A DNA stretch of 64,000 nt from the NCBI GenBank assembly GCA_034769895.1, contig CM068370.1:34671747-34735746 (forward strand). The letters are read 5' to 3'. How positions within the stretch are numbered: the stretch's first letter is position 1; each line of letters begins with the position of its first letter. This stretch comes from Magicicada septendecula (Eukaryota; Arthropoda; Insecta; Hemiptera; Cicadidae). A model generated the notes under the pieces. That model worked only from the letters and a program-made list of their open reading frames with translations. It had not been told where the DNA came from and ran no database searches. Below are positions 39,341-51,660 of the stretch, piece by piece. The position numbers were made by a program, and so were the translations under genes.

Positions 39341-40130
39341 ATTTCAAAAGCCCTTCGAACATTGACATTATTCTAAATAACAGTACAACTATTCACCAGT
39401 CAATGTACAAGCTAGAACGTCATGTGTTATTACATACAATCAGTTAATAAAAATTTCTTCACTTCTCTCATAATATACTATAGAAACTAAACAATAAATA
39501 TTAAAACAAACTGCTAGAACGAGCGTTGTGCGCCGACCGTTCAGATGTTATTCAATTAAAGAAAAATACAATTTTAATTTAAAATAATTACTACATGATA
39601 CTGTTACGAAAGATTTCAAAAGTCCTTCGAACATTGACACTATTCTAAATAAAAGTACAAGCTAGAAAAATCATGCGTTATTACATACAATCAATTAATA
39701 AAAAAATTGATTCACTTGTCTCATAATATACTACAGAAAATAAACAATAAATATTAAAACAAACTGCTAGAGCGAGCGTTGTGCGTCGACCGTTCAGGTG
39801 TTATTCAATTAATAATTTAAAATAATTACTTCATGATACTGTTACGAAAGATTTCAAAAGTCCTTCGAACATTGACACTATTCTAAATAACAATACAACT
39901 ATTCATCAGTCAATGTACAAGCTAGAAAGTCATGCGTTATTACATTCAATCAATTAATAAAAAAAATTGCTTCACTTGTCTCATAATATACTACAGAAAA
40001 TAAACAATAAATATTAAAACAAACTGCTAGAACGAGCGTTATGCGTCGACCGTTCATGTACGAGCGTTGTGCGCCTACCGTCCATGTACGAGAGTTGTGC
40101 GCCGACCGTTCATGTATTATTCAATTAAAG
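39341..40130. repeat. Three-copy 240-270 bp tandem repeat
   Basis: Copies begin at about 39341, 39612 and 39851 with atttcaaaag(t/c)ccttcgaac. Each includes gaacattgacactattctaaat, the tract aaataaacaataaatattaaaac, and a GC-richer block gagcgttgtgcgccgaccgttca. The third copy ends in three 28-bp subrepeats of cgagcgttgtgcgccgaccg type at 40034-40117. Confidence 0.85.
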
Positions 40131-40186
40131 AAAAATATTTGCTTGCTGATAATAGACTACATAAAAAATAATTTAAAACAACTCAC

Positions 40187-40470
40187 CCTTATGTGCTGGA
40201 AGATTCCTGCGATGTTTTGTACACTATAAAGAAAAATTCAATTTTAATTTAAAATAATTACTTCATGATAAAGAAACTATTAGAACGAGCGTTGCGTGTT
40301 ATTCAAGCAATTAAAAAAAATCAATTTTATTTAAAATAATTACTTGCTGATAATAGACTACAGAAAAATAATTTAAAATAAACTCACCTCGTACGTGATC
40401 TTCTAATGATGTCCTGTCAGATTCCTGCGATGATTTGTATTCTAACTGAGCAAATCGTGCGGCTTTTATA
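40187..40470 (-). promoter_or_regulatory. Candidate promoter and small exons, minus strand
   Basis: On the minus strand TATAAAAG (40470-40463) is followed 23 bases later by a TCAGTT initiator (40449-40444). A leader would end at 40388 before a GTGAGT donor. A possible next exon, 40223-40187, has an acceptor (ttctttatag) and another GTGAGT donor, and repeats the acaaa(t/a)catcgcaggaatct sequence of the first. No coding frame of useful length follows. It may be a noncoding or decayed spliced transcript. Confidence 0.35.
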
Positions 40471-40675
40471 CAGAAAAGCCCACACATGGATGCATACGAA
40501 AGTGAAGGTATCAGGTAATCCACACCTGATGACAAAAAACAGCGAGACAAAGGCGACAAAGATGCAAAGCAAGGAGACAAAGGCGACAAAGATGCTATAG
40601 TTAACCACGCCCGAAATCAAGGACGACCGCTGTCGAATTTGACCCAATGTTCCTTTCTACCGTGCATAATGCGTG

Positions 40676-41626
40676 TTACACAATTTTTACAAGTGAAGTG
40701 GTTTTTCATGATGGACCAAAGCAGAAGACAATACTCTTTTTACTATGAGCGCTCCACACAATAATATAAATAGTAATTATGTTTTCCATGCATATTGCGT
40801 GTTACACAATTTTACAAGTGAAGTGATTTTCATTTATACACGAAGGATCAAATCAAAGAGAGTTTCATTTGTGATATGCGGAATACACTACACTTTTTTT
40901 ACTACAGCTTCTCGTGAGATATAACAGACCATCAGAATAATAAAAATAGTATTTATCTTACATGCATAATGTGCGTTAGACAATTTTTACAAGTGCAGTG
41001 ATTTTTCATAATGGACCAAAGCAGAAGACGATACTTTTTTTAATATGAGCGCCCCCCACAAAATACATAACCAACACAAATGGTAATTATGTTTTCCATG
41101 CAGAATGCGTGTTACATAATTTTACAAGTGAAGTGATTTTCATTTATACACGACGGATCAAATTCATGATGGACCAAAGCAGAAGACAATACTTTTTTTT
41201 ATTATGAGCGCCCCCCACAAAATTACATAACCAACACAATAATATAAATGGTAATGCGTGTTACACAATTTTACAAGTGAAGTGATTTTCATTTATACAC
41301 GACAGATCGTATCAAAGAGAATTTCATTTCTGAGACGGAGAATACACTACACTTTTTTTACTACAGCTACTCGTGAGATATTGCATACCATCAGAATAAT
41401 AAAATGGTATTTATCTTACAAGCATGATGTGCGTTAGACAATTTTTTACAAGTGCAGTGGTTTTCACTTATGCAGTGCATACACGCGTGGGTGAGAATTT
41501 CTTACAACCGATGCAGGAAGAGTCTACACTTATTTCTATGTCCATGCGATAAAAAAAAAAATTACATATCAATCAGAATATGGTACTTCCTATCTTACGT
41601 GCATGATGTATGTATTTTTTCCATAC
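40676..41626. repeat. Right subterminal repeats
   Basis: The word ttacacaatttt(t)acaagtgaagtg or a close variant recurs at about 40676, 40801, 40975, 41111, 41260 and 41434, with a seventh in the TIR at 41641. Units alternate between two longer types, one with gatggaccaaagcagaagac and one with ttcatttatacacga. The inverted word occurs on the left at about 18345 and 18440. Such repeats are candidates for integrase or terminal-protein binding or replication control. Confidence 0.75.
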
Positions 41627-42426
41627 ATAGATGCACGATATACAAATTTTACAAGTGAATTTGGTTTTCAATTATGCGTCGAGGGACGCAGTACACATAT
41701 ATATTTACTTATTTAACCTCAAGGGAGATGAACGACACAGATTTTTAAAGTCGACGCTTTTTCAACATGGCCGCCGACCGCCGAGCCGCGGCCAAGCCAT
41801 GACGACGCTTAACCAGCACACATCGACGCTTTTCCAACATGGCCGCCGACCCCACACGTCGACCAATCTACGCCCGAGCCATGACGACGCTTTACCCGAC
41901 AACTCAAATCTAAACACGACACACGTCGACCAATCTACGGCCGAGCCGCGGCCAAGCCGTGGCCAAGCCATGACGACGCTTAACCAGCACATGCTGACGA
42001 CGATTTTTCCAACATGGCCGCCGTCGACCAATCTATGGCCGCGGCCATGACGACGCTTAACCAGCACACATCGATGATTTTCCAACATGGCCGCCGCCGA
42101 CACAACACACCGCACAACTCGACAACGCCGCAATTTTCCAGCAACAACCGACAACGTCGCAATTTTCCAACATGGACGACGACCCGCCCAATCAACGACG
42201 ACAACAACCACCACCACACAGCCGACGACCAACCACAACACACCATTACCCCCACCACTACCCCCCACCTCTACACCCACACCGGAAGTCAACACCCAAC
42301 ACCACCCCCACCACCACCACCATTTTCAAATTTCCCGCCAAAATGGGCGGGGGCGGGGGGCGGGGCGGGGGGCGGGGCGGGGGGATGACGTCACTTCCGC
42401 GTTAGAACTCTCATAATACCCCTACT
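41627..42426 (-). repeat. Right terminal inverted repeat (about 800 bp)
   Basis: Reverse complement of the left TIR with long identical stretches. It is about 89 bp longer. One 72-bp unit at about 41752-41823 is present as an extra copy of a GGCCATGTTG-containing repeat, and the G block (42343-42384) has one more ggcggggcgggg. The G-rich strand can plausibly form a G-quadruplex close to the DNA end. Confidence 0.95.
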
Positions 42427-42432
42427 TCTGAT
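42427..42432. repeat. Right target-site duplication TCTGAT
   Basis: Immediately follows the right terminus; identical to 17666-17671. Confidence 0.95.
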
Positions 42433-45400
42433 AAATGGACGGTGATGCGACGTATTACGTAGCATTGAAGGCAAACGGGCGCAGTGGCCGAGCCTGTAAT
42501 CTACTGTTCATCGTTTCGCGGAACTACTGTCTGATAAATTGACGGTGATGCGACGTATTGCGTAGCATTGAAGGGAAAATGGGAGCAGTGGCCGAGCTTG
42601 TAATCTACTGTTCATCGTTTCGCGGAACTACTGTCTGATAAATGGACGGTGATGCGACGTATTGCGTAGCATTGGAGGCAAAATGGGAGCAGTGGCCGAG
42701 CCTGTAATCTACTGTTCATCGTTTCGCGGAACTACAGTCTGATAAATGGACGGTGATGCGACGTATTGCCTAGCATTGAAGGCAAAATGGACGCAGTGGC
42801 CGAACCTGTAATCTACTGTTCATCGTTTCGAGGAACTACTGTTTGATAAATGGACGGTGATGCAACGTATTGCCTAGCATTGAAGGCAAAATGGGAGCAG
42901 TGGCCGAGCCTGTAATCTACTGTTCATCGTTTCGCGGAACTACAGTCTGATAAATGGACGGTGATGCGACGTATTGCCTAGCATTGAAGGAAAATGGGCG
43001 TAGTGGCCGAGCCTGTAATCTACTGGTCATCGTTTCGCTGAACTACTGTCTGATAAATGGACGGTGATGCGACGTATTGCCTAGCATTGAAGGCAAAATG
43101 GACGCAGTGGCCGAACCTGTAATCTACTGTTCATCGTTTCGAGGTGCTACTGTCTGATAAATGTACGGTGATGCGACGTATTGGCTAGCATTGAAGGCAA
43201 AACGGGCGCAGTGGCCGAGCCTGTAATCTACTGTTCATCGTTTCGAGGAACTACTGTCTGATAAATGGACGGTGATGCGACGTATTGCCTAGCACTGAAT
43301 GCAAAATGGGCGCAGTGGCCGAGCCTGTAATCTACTGTTCATCGTTTCACGGAACTACTGTCTGATAAATTGACGGTGATTCGACGTATTGCCTAGCACT
43401 GAATGCAAAATGGGCGCAGTGGCCGAGCCTGTAATCTACAGTTCATCGTTTCGCGGAACCAGTGTCTGATAAATGGACGGTGATGCGACGTATTGCCTAG
43501 CACTGAATGCAAAATGGGAGCAGTGGCCGAGCCTGTAATCTACTGTTCATCGTTTCGCGGAACTACTGTCTGATAAATGGACGGTGATGCGACGTATTGC
43601 CTAGCATTGAAGGCAAAATGGGAGCAGTGGCCGAGCCTGTAATCTACTGTTCATCGTTTCGCGGAACTACAGTCTGATAAATGGACGGTGATGCGACGTA
43701 TTGCCTAGCATTGAAGGCAAAGTGGGCGCAGTGGCCGAGCTTGTAATCTACTGTTCATCGTTTCGCGGAACTACTGTCTGATAAATGGACGGTGATGCGA
43801 CGTATTGCGTAGCATTGAAGGCAAAGTGGGCGCAGTGGCCGAGCTTGTACTCTACTGTTCATCGTTTCGCGGAACTACTGTCTGATAAATGGACGGTGAT
43901 GCGACGTATTGCCTAGCATTGAAGGCAAAGTGGGCGCAGTGGCCGAGCTTGTACTCTACTGTTCATCGTTTCGCGGAACTACTGTCTGATAAATGGACGG
44001 TGAAGCGACGTATCGCCTAGCATTGAAGGCAAAATGGACGCAGTGGCCGAGCCTGTAATCTACTGTTCATCTTTTCGCGGAACTACTGTCTGATAAATGG
44101 ACGGTGATGCGACGTATTGCCTAGCATTGAAGGCAAAGTGGGCGCAGTGGCCGAGCTTGTACTCTACTGTTCATCGTTTCGCGGAACTACTGTCTGATAA
44201 ATGGACGGTGATGCGACGTATTGCGTAGCATTGAAGGCAAAGTGGGCGCAGTGGCCGAGCTTGTACTCTACTGTTCATCGTTTCGCGGAACTACTGTCTG
44301 ATAAATGGACGGTGATGCGACGTATTGCCTAGCATTGAAGGCAAAGTGGGCGCAGTGGCCGAGCTTGTAATCTACTGTTCATCGTTTCGCGGAACTACTG
44401 TCTGATAAATGGACGGTGATGCGACGTATTGCCTAGCATTGAAGGCAAAGTGGGCGCAGTGGCCGAGCTTGTACTCTACTGTTCATCGTTTCGCGGAACT
44501 ACTGTCTGATAAATGGACGGTGATGCGACGTATTGCCTAGCATTGAAGGCAAAGTGGGCGCAGTGGCCGAGCTTGTACTCTACTGTTCATCGTTTCGCGG
44601 AACTACTGTCTGATAAATGGACGGTGATGCGACGTATTGCCTAGGATTGAAGGCAAAGTGGGCGCAGTGGCCGAGCTTGTACTCTACTGTTCATCATTTC
44701 GCGGAACTACTGTCTGATAAATGGACGGTGATGCGACGTATTGCCTAGCATTGAAGGCAAAGTGGGCGCAGTGGCCGAGCTTGTACTCTACTGTTCATCG
44801 TTTCGCGGAACTACTGTCTGATAAATGGACGGTGATGCGACGTATTGCCTAGCATTGAAGGCAAAGTGGGCGCAGTGGCCGAGCTTGTACTCTACTGTTC
44901 ATCGTTTCGCGGAACTACTGTCTGATAAATGGACGGTGATGCGACGTATTGCCTACCATTGAAGGCAAAGTGGGCGCAGTGGCCGAGCCTGCAATCTACT
45001 GTTCATCGTTTCGCGGAACTACTGTCCGATAAATGGACGGTGATGCGACGTATTGCCTAGCATTGAAGGCAAAATGGGAGCAGTGGGCGAGCCTGTACTC
45101 TACTGTTAATCGTTTCGCGGAACTACTGTCTGATAAATGGACGGTGATGCGACGTATCGCCTAGCATTGAAGGCAAAGTGGGCGCAGTGGCCGAGCTTGT
45201 AATCTACTGTTAATCGTTTCGCGGAACTACAGTCTGATAAATGGACGGTGATGCGACGTATTGCCTAGCATTGAAGGCAAAGTGGGCGCAGTGGCCGAGC
45301 TTGTACTCTACTGTTCATCGTTTCGCGGAACTACTGTCTGATAAATGGACGGTGATGCGACGTACCGCCTAGCATTGAAGGCAAAGTGGGCGCAGTGGCC

Positions 45401-48400
45401 GAGCTTGTAATCTACTGTTCATCGTTTCGCGGAACTACTGTCTGATAAATGGACGGTGATGCGACGTATTGCGTAGAATTGAAGGCAAAGTGGGCGCAGT
45501 GGCCGAGCTTGTACTCTACTGTTCATCGTTTCGCGGAACTACTGTCTGATAAATGGACGGTGATGCGACGTATTGCCTAGCATTGAAGGCAAAGTGGGCG
45601 CAGTGGCCGAGCTTGTAATCTACTGTTCATCGTTTCGCGGAACTACTGTCTGATAAATGGACAGTGATGCGACGTATTGCCTAGCATTGAAGGCAAAGTG
45701 GGCGCAGTGGCCGAGCTTGTACTCTACTGTTCATCGTTTCGCGGAACTACTGTCTGATAAATGGACGGTGATGCGACGTATTGCCTAGCATTGAAGGCAA
45801 AGTGGGCGCAGTGGCCGAGCTTGTACTCTACTGTTCATCGTTTCGCGGAACTACTGTCTGATAAATGGACGGTGATGCGACGTATCGCCTAGCATTGAAG
45901 GCAAAATGGACGCAGTGGCCGAGCCTGTAATCTACTGTTCATCTTTTCGCGGAACTACTGTCTGATAAATGGACGGTGATGCGACGTATTGCCTAGAATT
46001 GAAGGCAAAGTGGGCGCAGTGGCCGAGCTTGTAATCTACTGTTCATCGTTTCGCGGAACTACTGTCTGATAAATGGACGGTGATGCGACGTATTGCGTAG
46101 CATTGAAGGCAAAGTGGGCGCAGTAGCCGAGCTTGTACTCTACTGTTCATCGTTTCGCGGAACTACTGTCTGATAAATGGACGGTGATGCGACGTATTGC
46201 CTAGCATTGAAGGCAAAATGGGAGCAGTGGCCGAGCTTGTACTCTACTGTTCATCGTTTCGCGGAACTACTGTCTGATAAATGGACGGTGATGCGACGTA
46301 TTGCGTAGCATTGAAGGCAAAATGGACGCAGTGGCCGAGCCTGCAATCTACTGTTCATCGTTTCGCGGAACTACTGTCTGATAAATGGACGGTGATGAGA
46401 CGTATTGCGTAGCATTGAAGGCAAAGTGGGCGCAGTGGCCGAGCCTGTAATCTACTGTTCATCGTTTCGAGGAACTACTGTCTGATAAATGGACGGTGAT
46501 GCGACGTATTACGTAGCATTGAAGGCAAACGGGCGCAGTGGCCGAGCCTGTAATCTACTGTTCATCGTTTCGCGGAACTACTGTCTGATAAATTGACGGT
46601 GATGCGACGTATTGCGTAGCATTGAAGGGAAAATGGGAGCAGTGGCCGAGCTTGTAATCTACTGTTCATCGTTTCGCGGAACTACTGTCTGAAAAATGGA
46701 CGGTGATGCGACGTATTGCGTAGCATTGGAGGCAAAATGGGAGCAGTGGCCGAGCCTGTAATCTACTGTTCATCGTTTCGCGGAACTACAGTCTGATAAA
46801 TGGACGGTGATGCGACGTATTGCCTAGCATTGAAGGCAAAATGGACGCAGTGGCCGAACCTGTAATCTACTGTTCATCGTTTCGAGGAACTACTGTTTGA
46901 TAAATGGACGGTGATGCAACGTATTGCCTAGCATTGAAGGCAAAATGGGAGCAGTGGCCGAGCCTGTAATCTACTGTTCATCGTTTCGCGGAACTACAGT
47001 CTGATAAATGGACGGTGATGCGACGTATTGCCTAGCATTGAAGGAAAATGGGCGTAGTGGCCGAGCCTGTAATCTACTGGTCATCGTTTCGCTGAACTAC
47101 TGTCTGATAAATGGACGGTGATGCGACGTATTGCCTAGCATTGAAGGCAAAATGGACGCAGTGGCCGAACCTGTAATCTACTGTTCATCGTTTCGAGGTG
47201 CTACTGTCTGATAAATGTACGGTGATGCGACGTATTGGCTAGCATTGAAGGCAAAACGGGCGCAGTGGCCGAGCCTGTAATCTACTGTTCATCGTTTCGA
47301 GGAACTACTGTCTGATAAATGGACGGTGATGCGACGTATTGCCTAGCACTGAATGCAAAATGGGCGCAGTGGCCGAGCCTGTAATCTACTGTTCATCGTT
47401 TCACGGAACTACTGTCTGATAAATTGACGGTGATTCGACGTATTGCCTAGCACTGAATGCAAAATGGGCGCAGTGGCCGAGCCTGTAATCTACAGTTCAT
47501 CGTTTCGCGGAACCAGTGTCTGATAAATGGACGGTGATGCGACGTATTGCCTAGCACTGAATGCAAAATGGGAGCAGTGGCCGAGCCTGTAATCTACTGT
47601 TCATCGTTTCGCGGAACTACTGTCTGATAAATGGACGGTGATGCGACGTATTGCCTAGCATTGAAGGCAAAATGGGAGCAGTGGCCGAGCCTGTAATCTA
47701 CTGTTCATCGTTTCGCGGAACTACAGTCTGATAAATGGACGGTGATGCGACGTATTGCCTAGCATTGAAGGCAAAGTGGGCGCAGTGGCCGAGCTTGTAA
47801 TCTACTGTTCATCGTTTCGCGGAACTACTGTCTGATAAATGGACGGTGATGCGACGTATTGCGTAGCATTGAAGGCAAAGTGGGCGCAGTGGCCGAGCTT
47901 GTACTCTACTGTTCATCGTTTCGCGGAACTACTGTCTGATAAATGGACGGTGATGCGACGTATTGCCTAGCATTGAAGGCAAAGTGGGCGCAGTGGCCGA
48001 GCTTGTAATCTACTGTTCATCGTTTCGCGGAACTACTGTCTGATAAATGGACGGTGATGCGACGTATTGCCTAGCATTGAAGGCAAAGTGGGCGCAGTGG
48101 CCGAGCTTGTACTCTACTGTTCATCGTTTCGCGGAACTACTGTCTGATAAATGGACGGTGATGCGACGTATTGCCTAGAATTGAAGGCAAAGTGGGCGCA
48201 GTGGCCGAGCTTGTACTCTACTGTTCATCGTTTCGCGGAACTACTGTCTGATAAATGGACGGTGATGCGACGTATTGCCTAGGATTGAAGGCAAAGTGGG
48301 CGCAGTGGCCGAGCTTGTACTCTACTGTTCATCATTTCGCGGAACTACTGTCTGATAAATGGACGGTGATGCGACGTATTGCCTAGCATTGAAGGCAAAG

Positions 48401-50424
48401 TGGGCGCAGTGGCCGAGCTTGTACTCTACTGTTCATCGTTTCGCGGAACTACTGTCTGATAAATGGACGGTGATGCGACGTATTGCCTAGCATTGAAGGC
48501 AAAGTGGGCGCAGTGGCCGAGCTTGTACTCTACTGTTCATCGTTTCGCGGAACTACTGTCTGATAAATGGACGGTGATGCGACGTATTGCCTACCATTGA
48601 AGGCAAAGTGGGCGCAGTGGCCGAGCCTGCAATCTACTGTTCATCGTTTCGCGGAACTACTGTCCGATAAATGGACGGTGATGCGACGTATTGCCTAGCA
48701 TTGAAGGCAAAATGGGAGCAGTGGGCGAGCCTGTACTCTACTGTTAATCGTTTCGCGGAACTACTGTCTGATAAATGGACGGTGATGCGACGTATCGCCT
48801 AGCATTGAAGGCAAAGTGGGCGCAGTGGCCGAGCTTGTAATCTACTGTTAATCGTTTCGCGGAACTACTGTCTGATAAATGGACGGTGATGCGACGTATT
48901 GCCTAGCATTGAAGGCAAAGTGGGCGCAGTGGCCGAGCTTGTAATCTACTGTTCATCGTTTCGCGGAACTACTGTCTGATAAATGGACGGTGATGCGACG
49001 TATTGCGTAGCATTGAAGGCAAAGTGGGCGCAGTGGCCGAGCCTGCAATCTACTGTTCATCGTTTCGAGGAACTACTGTCTGATAAATGGACGGTGATGC
49101 GACGTATTACGTAGCATTGAAGGCAAACGGGCGCAGTGGCCGAGCCTATAATCTACTGTTCATCGTTTCCCGGAACTACTGTCTGATAAATTGACGGTGA
49201 TGCGACGTATTGCGTAGCATTGGAGGCAAAATGGGAGCAGTGGCCGAGCCTGCAATCTACTGTTCATCGTTTCGCGGAACTACTGTTTGATAAATGGACG
49301 GTGATGCGACGTATTGCCTAGCATTGAAGGCAAAATGGGAGCAGTGGCCGAGCCTGTAATCTACTGTTCATCGTTTCGCGGAACTACAGTCTGATAAATG
49401 GACGGTGATGCGACGTATTGCCTAGCATTGAAGGAAAATGGGCGTAGTGGCCGAGCCTGTAATCTACTGGTCATCGTTTCGCTGAACTACTGTCTGATAA
49501 ATGGACGGTGATGCGACGTATTGCCTAGCATTGAAGGCAAAATGGACGCAGTGGCCGAACCTGTAATCTACTGTTCATCGTTTCGAGGAGCTACTGTCTG
49601 ATAAATGTACGGTGATGCGACGTATTGGCTAGCATTGAAGGCAAAACGGGCGCAGTGGCCGAGCCTGTAATCTACTGTTCATCGTTTCGAGGAACTACTG
49701 TCTGATAAATGGACGGTGATGCGACGTATTGCCTAGCACTGAATGCAAAATGGGCGCAGTGGCCGAGCCTGTAATCTACTGTTCATCGTTTCGCGGAACT
49801 ACTGTCTGATAAATTGACGGTGATTCGACGTATTGCCTAGCACTGAATGCAAAATGGGCGCAGTGGCCGAGCCTGTAATCTACAGTTCATCGTTTCGCGG
49901 AACCAGTGTCTGATAAATGGACGGTGATGCGACGTATTGCCTAGCACTGAATGCAAAATGGGAGCAGTGGCCGAGCTTGTAATCTACTGTTCATCGTTTC
50001 GCGGAACTACTGTCTGATAAATGGACGGTGATGCGACGTATTGCCTAGCATTGAAGGAAAATGGGCGTAGTGGCCGAGCCTGTAATCTACTGGTCATCGT
50101 TTCGCGGAACTACTGTCAGATAAATGGACGGTGATGCGACGTATTGCCTAGCATTGGAGGCAAAATGGGCGCAGTGGCCGAGCTTGTAATCTACTGTTCA
50201 TCGTTTCGCGGAACTACTGTTTGATAAATGGACGGTGATGCAACGTAATGCCTAGCATTGAAGGCAAAATGGGGGCAGTGGCCGAGCCTGTAATCTACTG
50301 TTCGTTTCGCGGAACTACTGTCTGATAAATGGACGGTGATGCAACGTATTGCCTAGCATTGAAGGCAAAGTGGGCGCAGTGGCCGAGCCTGTAATCTACT
50401 GTTCATCGTTTCGCCGAACTACTG
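42427..50424. repeat. 104-bp satellite array, right part, with 4.05 kb higher-order repeat
   Basis: About 77 units of 104 bp. The distinctive junction gaactactgTCTGATaaatgg followed by tattacgtagcattgaaggc and aaacgggcg occurs at 42427, 46481 and 49079. The distance between the first two is 4054 bp, about 39 units, and between the second and third 2598 bp, about 25 units. The order of variant units is conserved between copies (for example the aattgacgg, gcactgaatgc and gaaggaaaatgggcgtagtgg variants), so this is a higher-order repeat with one shortened copy. The array ends near 50424. Confidence 0.93.
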
Positions 50425-50975
50425 GTGATGCGACGTACTGTCAGTATATTCACACGGTCCGCTCATTAATTACCAGTAGTGCTGTGACAAATGTGGACAG
50501 ACTGAGATTTGACGTGGCCCATCGTATTAGTTTAAATCGTATGCAGTTTGTGTGAAAGGTCACACACCGCACACGTTCGTAATGAACTTTCTTCATGAGG
50601 ATTTCGGCAGAGAAATCGTGTGAAACGTTGCATACGTGAGAATCCGAACCTACGAAAACAAACACACACAGCATTGCCTGGCCAACGGAAGCGGATGGAT
50701 CTACTCTCGATTGGCGGAAAGTGTAGAGGAAATAACAAATCTGGCCATGTCAGACACGCCTGCTCGCATACGACTGATGCACGAGCGAACAGACAACTGG
50801 TTCGGCTTTTTAAAGTCAACCAAAAGTAGAAAGTTAAATCGGAATTAATGGCTATTCATTCACACGCTGAATGATTTCTCTATTCTAAAATTATATACAC
50901 AGGCCCGCGCGTGGGTATCTGCTGTAACAAGACACCTCGTAATAGACGTGTTGTCTATATTATGTCTTTAAATTA
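50425..50975. other. No gene seen
   Basis: Host DNA after the satellite. Overlapping frames on both strands are short and lack any domain. Confidence 0.45.
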
Positions 50976-50978
<3 letters not shown>

Positions 50979-51041
<63 letters not shown>

Positions 51042-51105
51042 TACTACTACTACTAGTACTACTACTGTTACTACCACTACTACTACGGCTACTACTACTA
51101 CTACT
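50979..51105. repeat. (ACT)n microsatellite
   Basis: Nearly uninterrupted ACT repeat with a few variants (accacc, agt, gtt). Confidence 0.95.
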
Positions 51106-51148
51106 AACTTAATTTTTTTATTGGCCATCTAAGGACCACATGAAAATT

Positions 51149-51660
51149 TCAATTCTTTACTCTTTCTTCTTTTCTTTTCCTCCAACATTCTTTCATCTTT
51201 TCACTGTGTCTCTTCTTCCTGTCTTCAGTCCACTTTGAACTTACGTTTTTCTCTCTCCTACCCTGGACTCCTTCCATTTTGAACACTTTTGCCCGAAAAA
51301 CGTCTCTTTCAATTGCTTTTTCTGCGTGTATATTATTTTTTCCTAAATCCTTTTGGATTTTCTTTACTCCAACTTGATGTTCACTTCTTCCCCCACAGAT
51401 ATTGTCGTCCATTCTATATAAATGTCCAAAAAATAATAGTCTTCTTCTTCTCATTGTTTCTGTTATGTTTTCTATACTTTGATATATTTCATCATTACTT
51501 CTTAATTTCCAACCTTCTGAAGTTTTTCGTGGGCCTAATATTTTCACGAAAATTCGTCTTTCCAATATTTCTAGTTTGCCTAAATTATAATTCAATGCTA
51601 GACATTCACTTGCATATAGGTATTCTGGCTTCACTAGTGTACTGTAATGCCTTATTTTCG
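51149..51660 (-). pseudogene. LINE C-terminal region, well preserved
   Basis: A 161-codon open frame on the minus strand. It contains ALNYNLGKLEILERRI, then KILGPRKT, LLFFGHLYRM, and a basic end, KWTEDRKKRHSEKMKECW. These correspond to the region after the RT core in R1/Jockey/RTE-like elements. The same family occurs on the plus strand at 57466-57930, sharing ILGPRKTSEG. It is 5'-truncated: no RT active site is left. Confidence 0.75.

Larger units (their letters stand above)
17672..42426. mobile_element. Complete Polinton/Maverick element, 24,755 bp
   Basis: The termini are AGTAGGGGTATTATGAGAG and its reverse complement, with 0.7-0.8 kb inverted repeats and a TCTGAT target duplication. Inside lie the family's signature genes: protein-primed PolB, DDE integrase with chromodomain, packaging ATPase, adenain-like protease, penton-like minor capsid and double jelly-roll major capsid proteins. 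The core frames are all open, the TIRs are almost identical apart from indels, and the duplication is exact. These facts point to a recent insertion of a possibly functional, virion-forming copy. Coding regions are clearly richer in GC than the host flanks. Confidence 0.97.

Noticed and set aside
41762..42416. Mirror-image open frames in the right TIR
   Set aside because: Same reason as for the left TIR. Copy-identical because the repeat is copy-identical.
42427..50424. CRISPR array
   Set aside because: Units are 104 bp head-to-tail with no unique spacers, in a eukaryotic context. This is satellite DNA.
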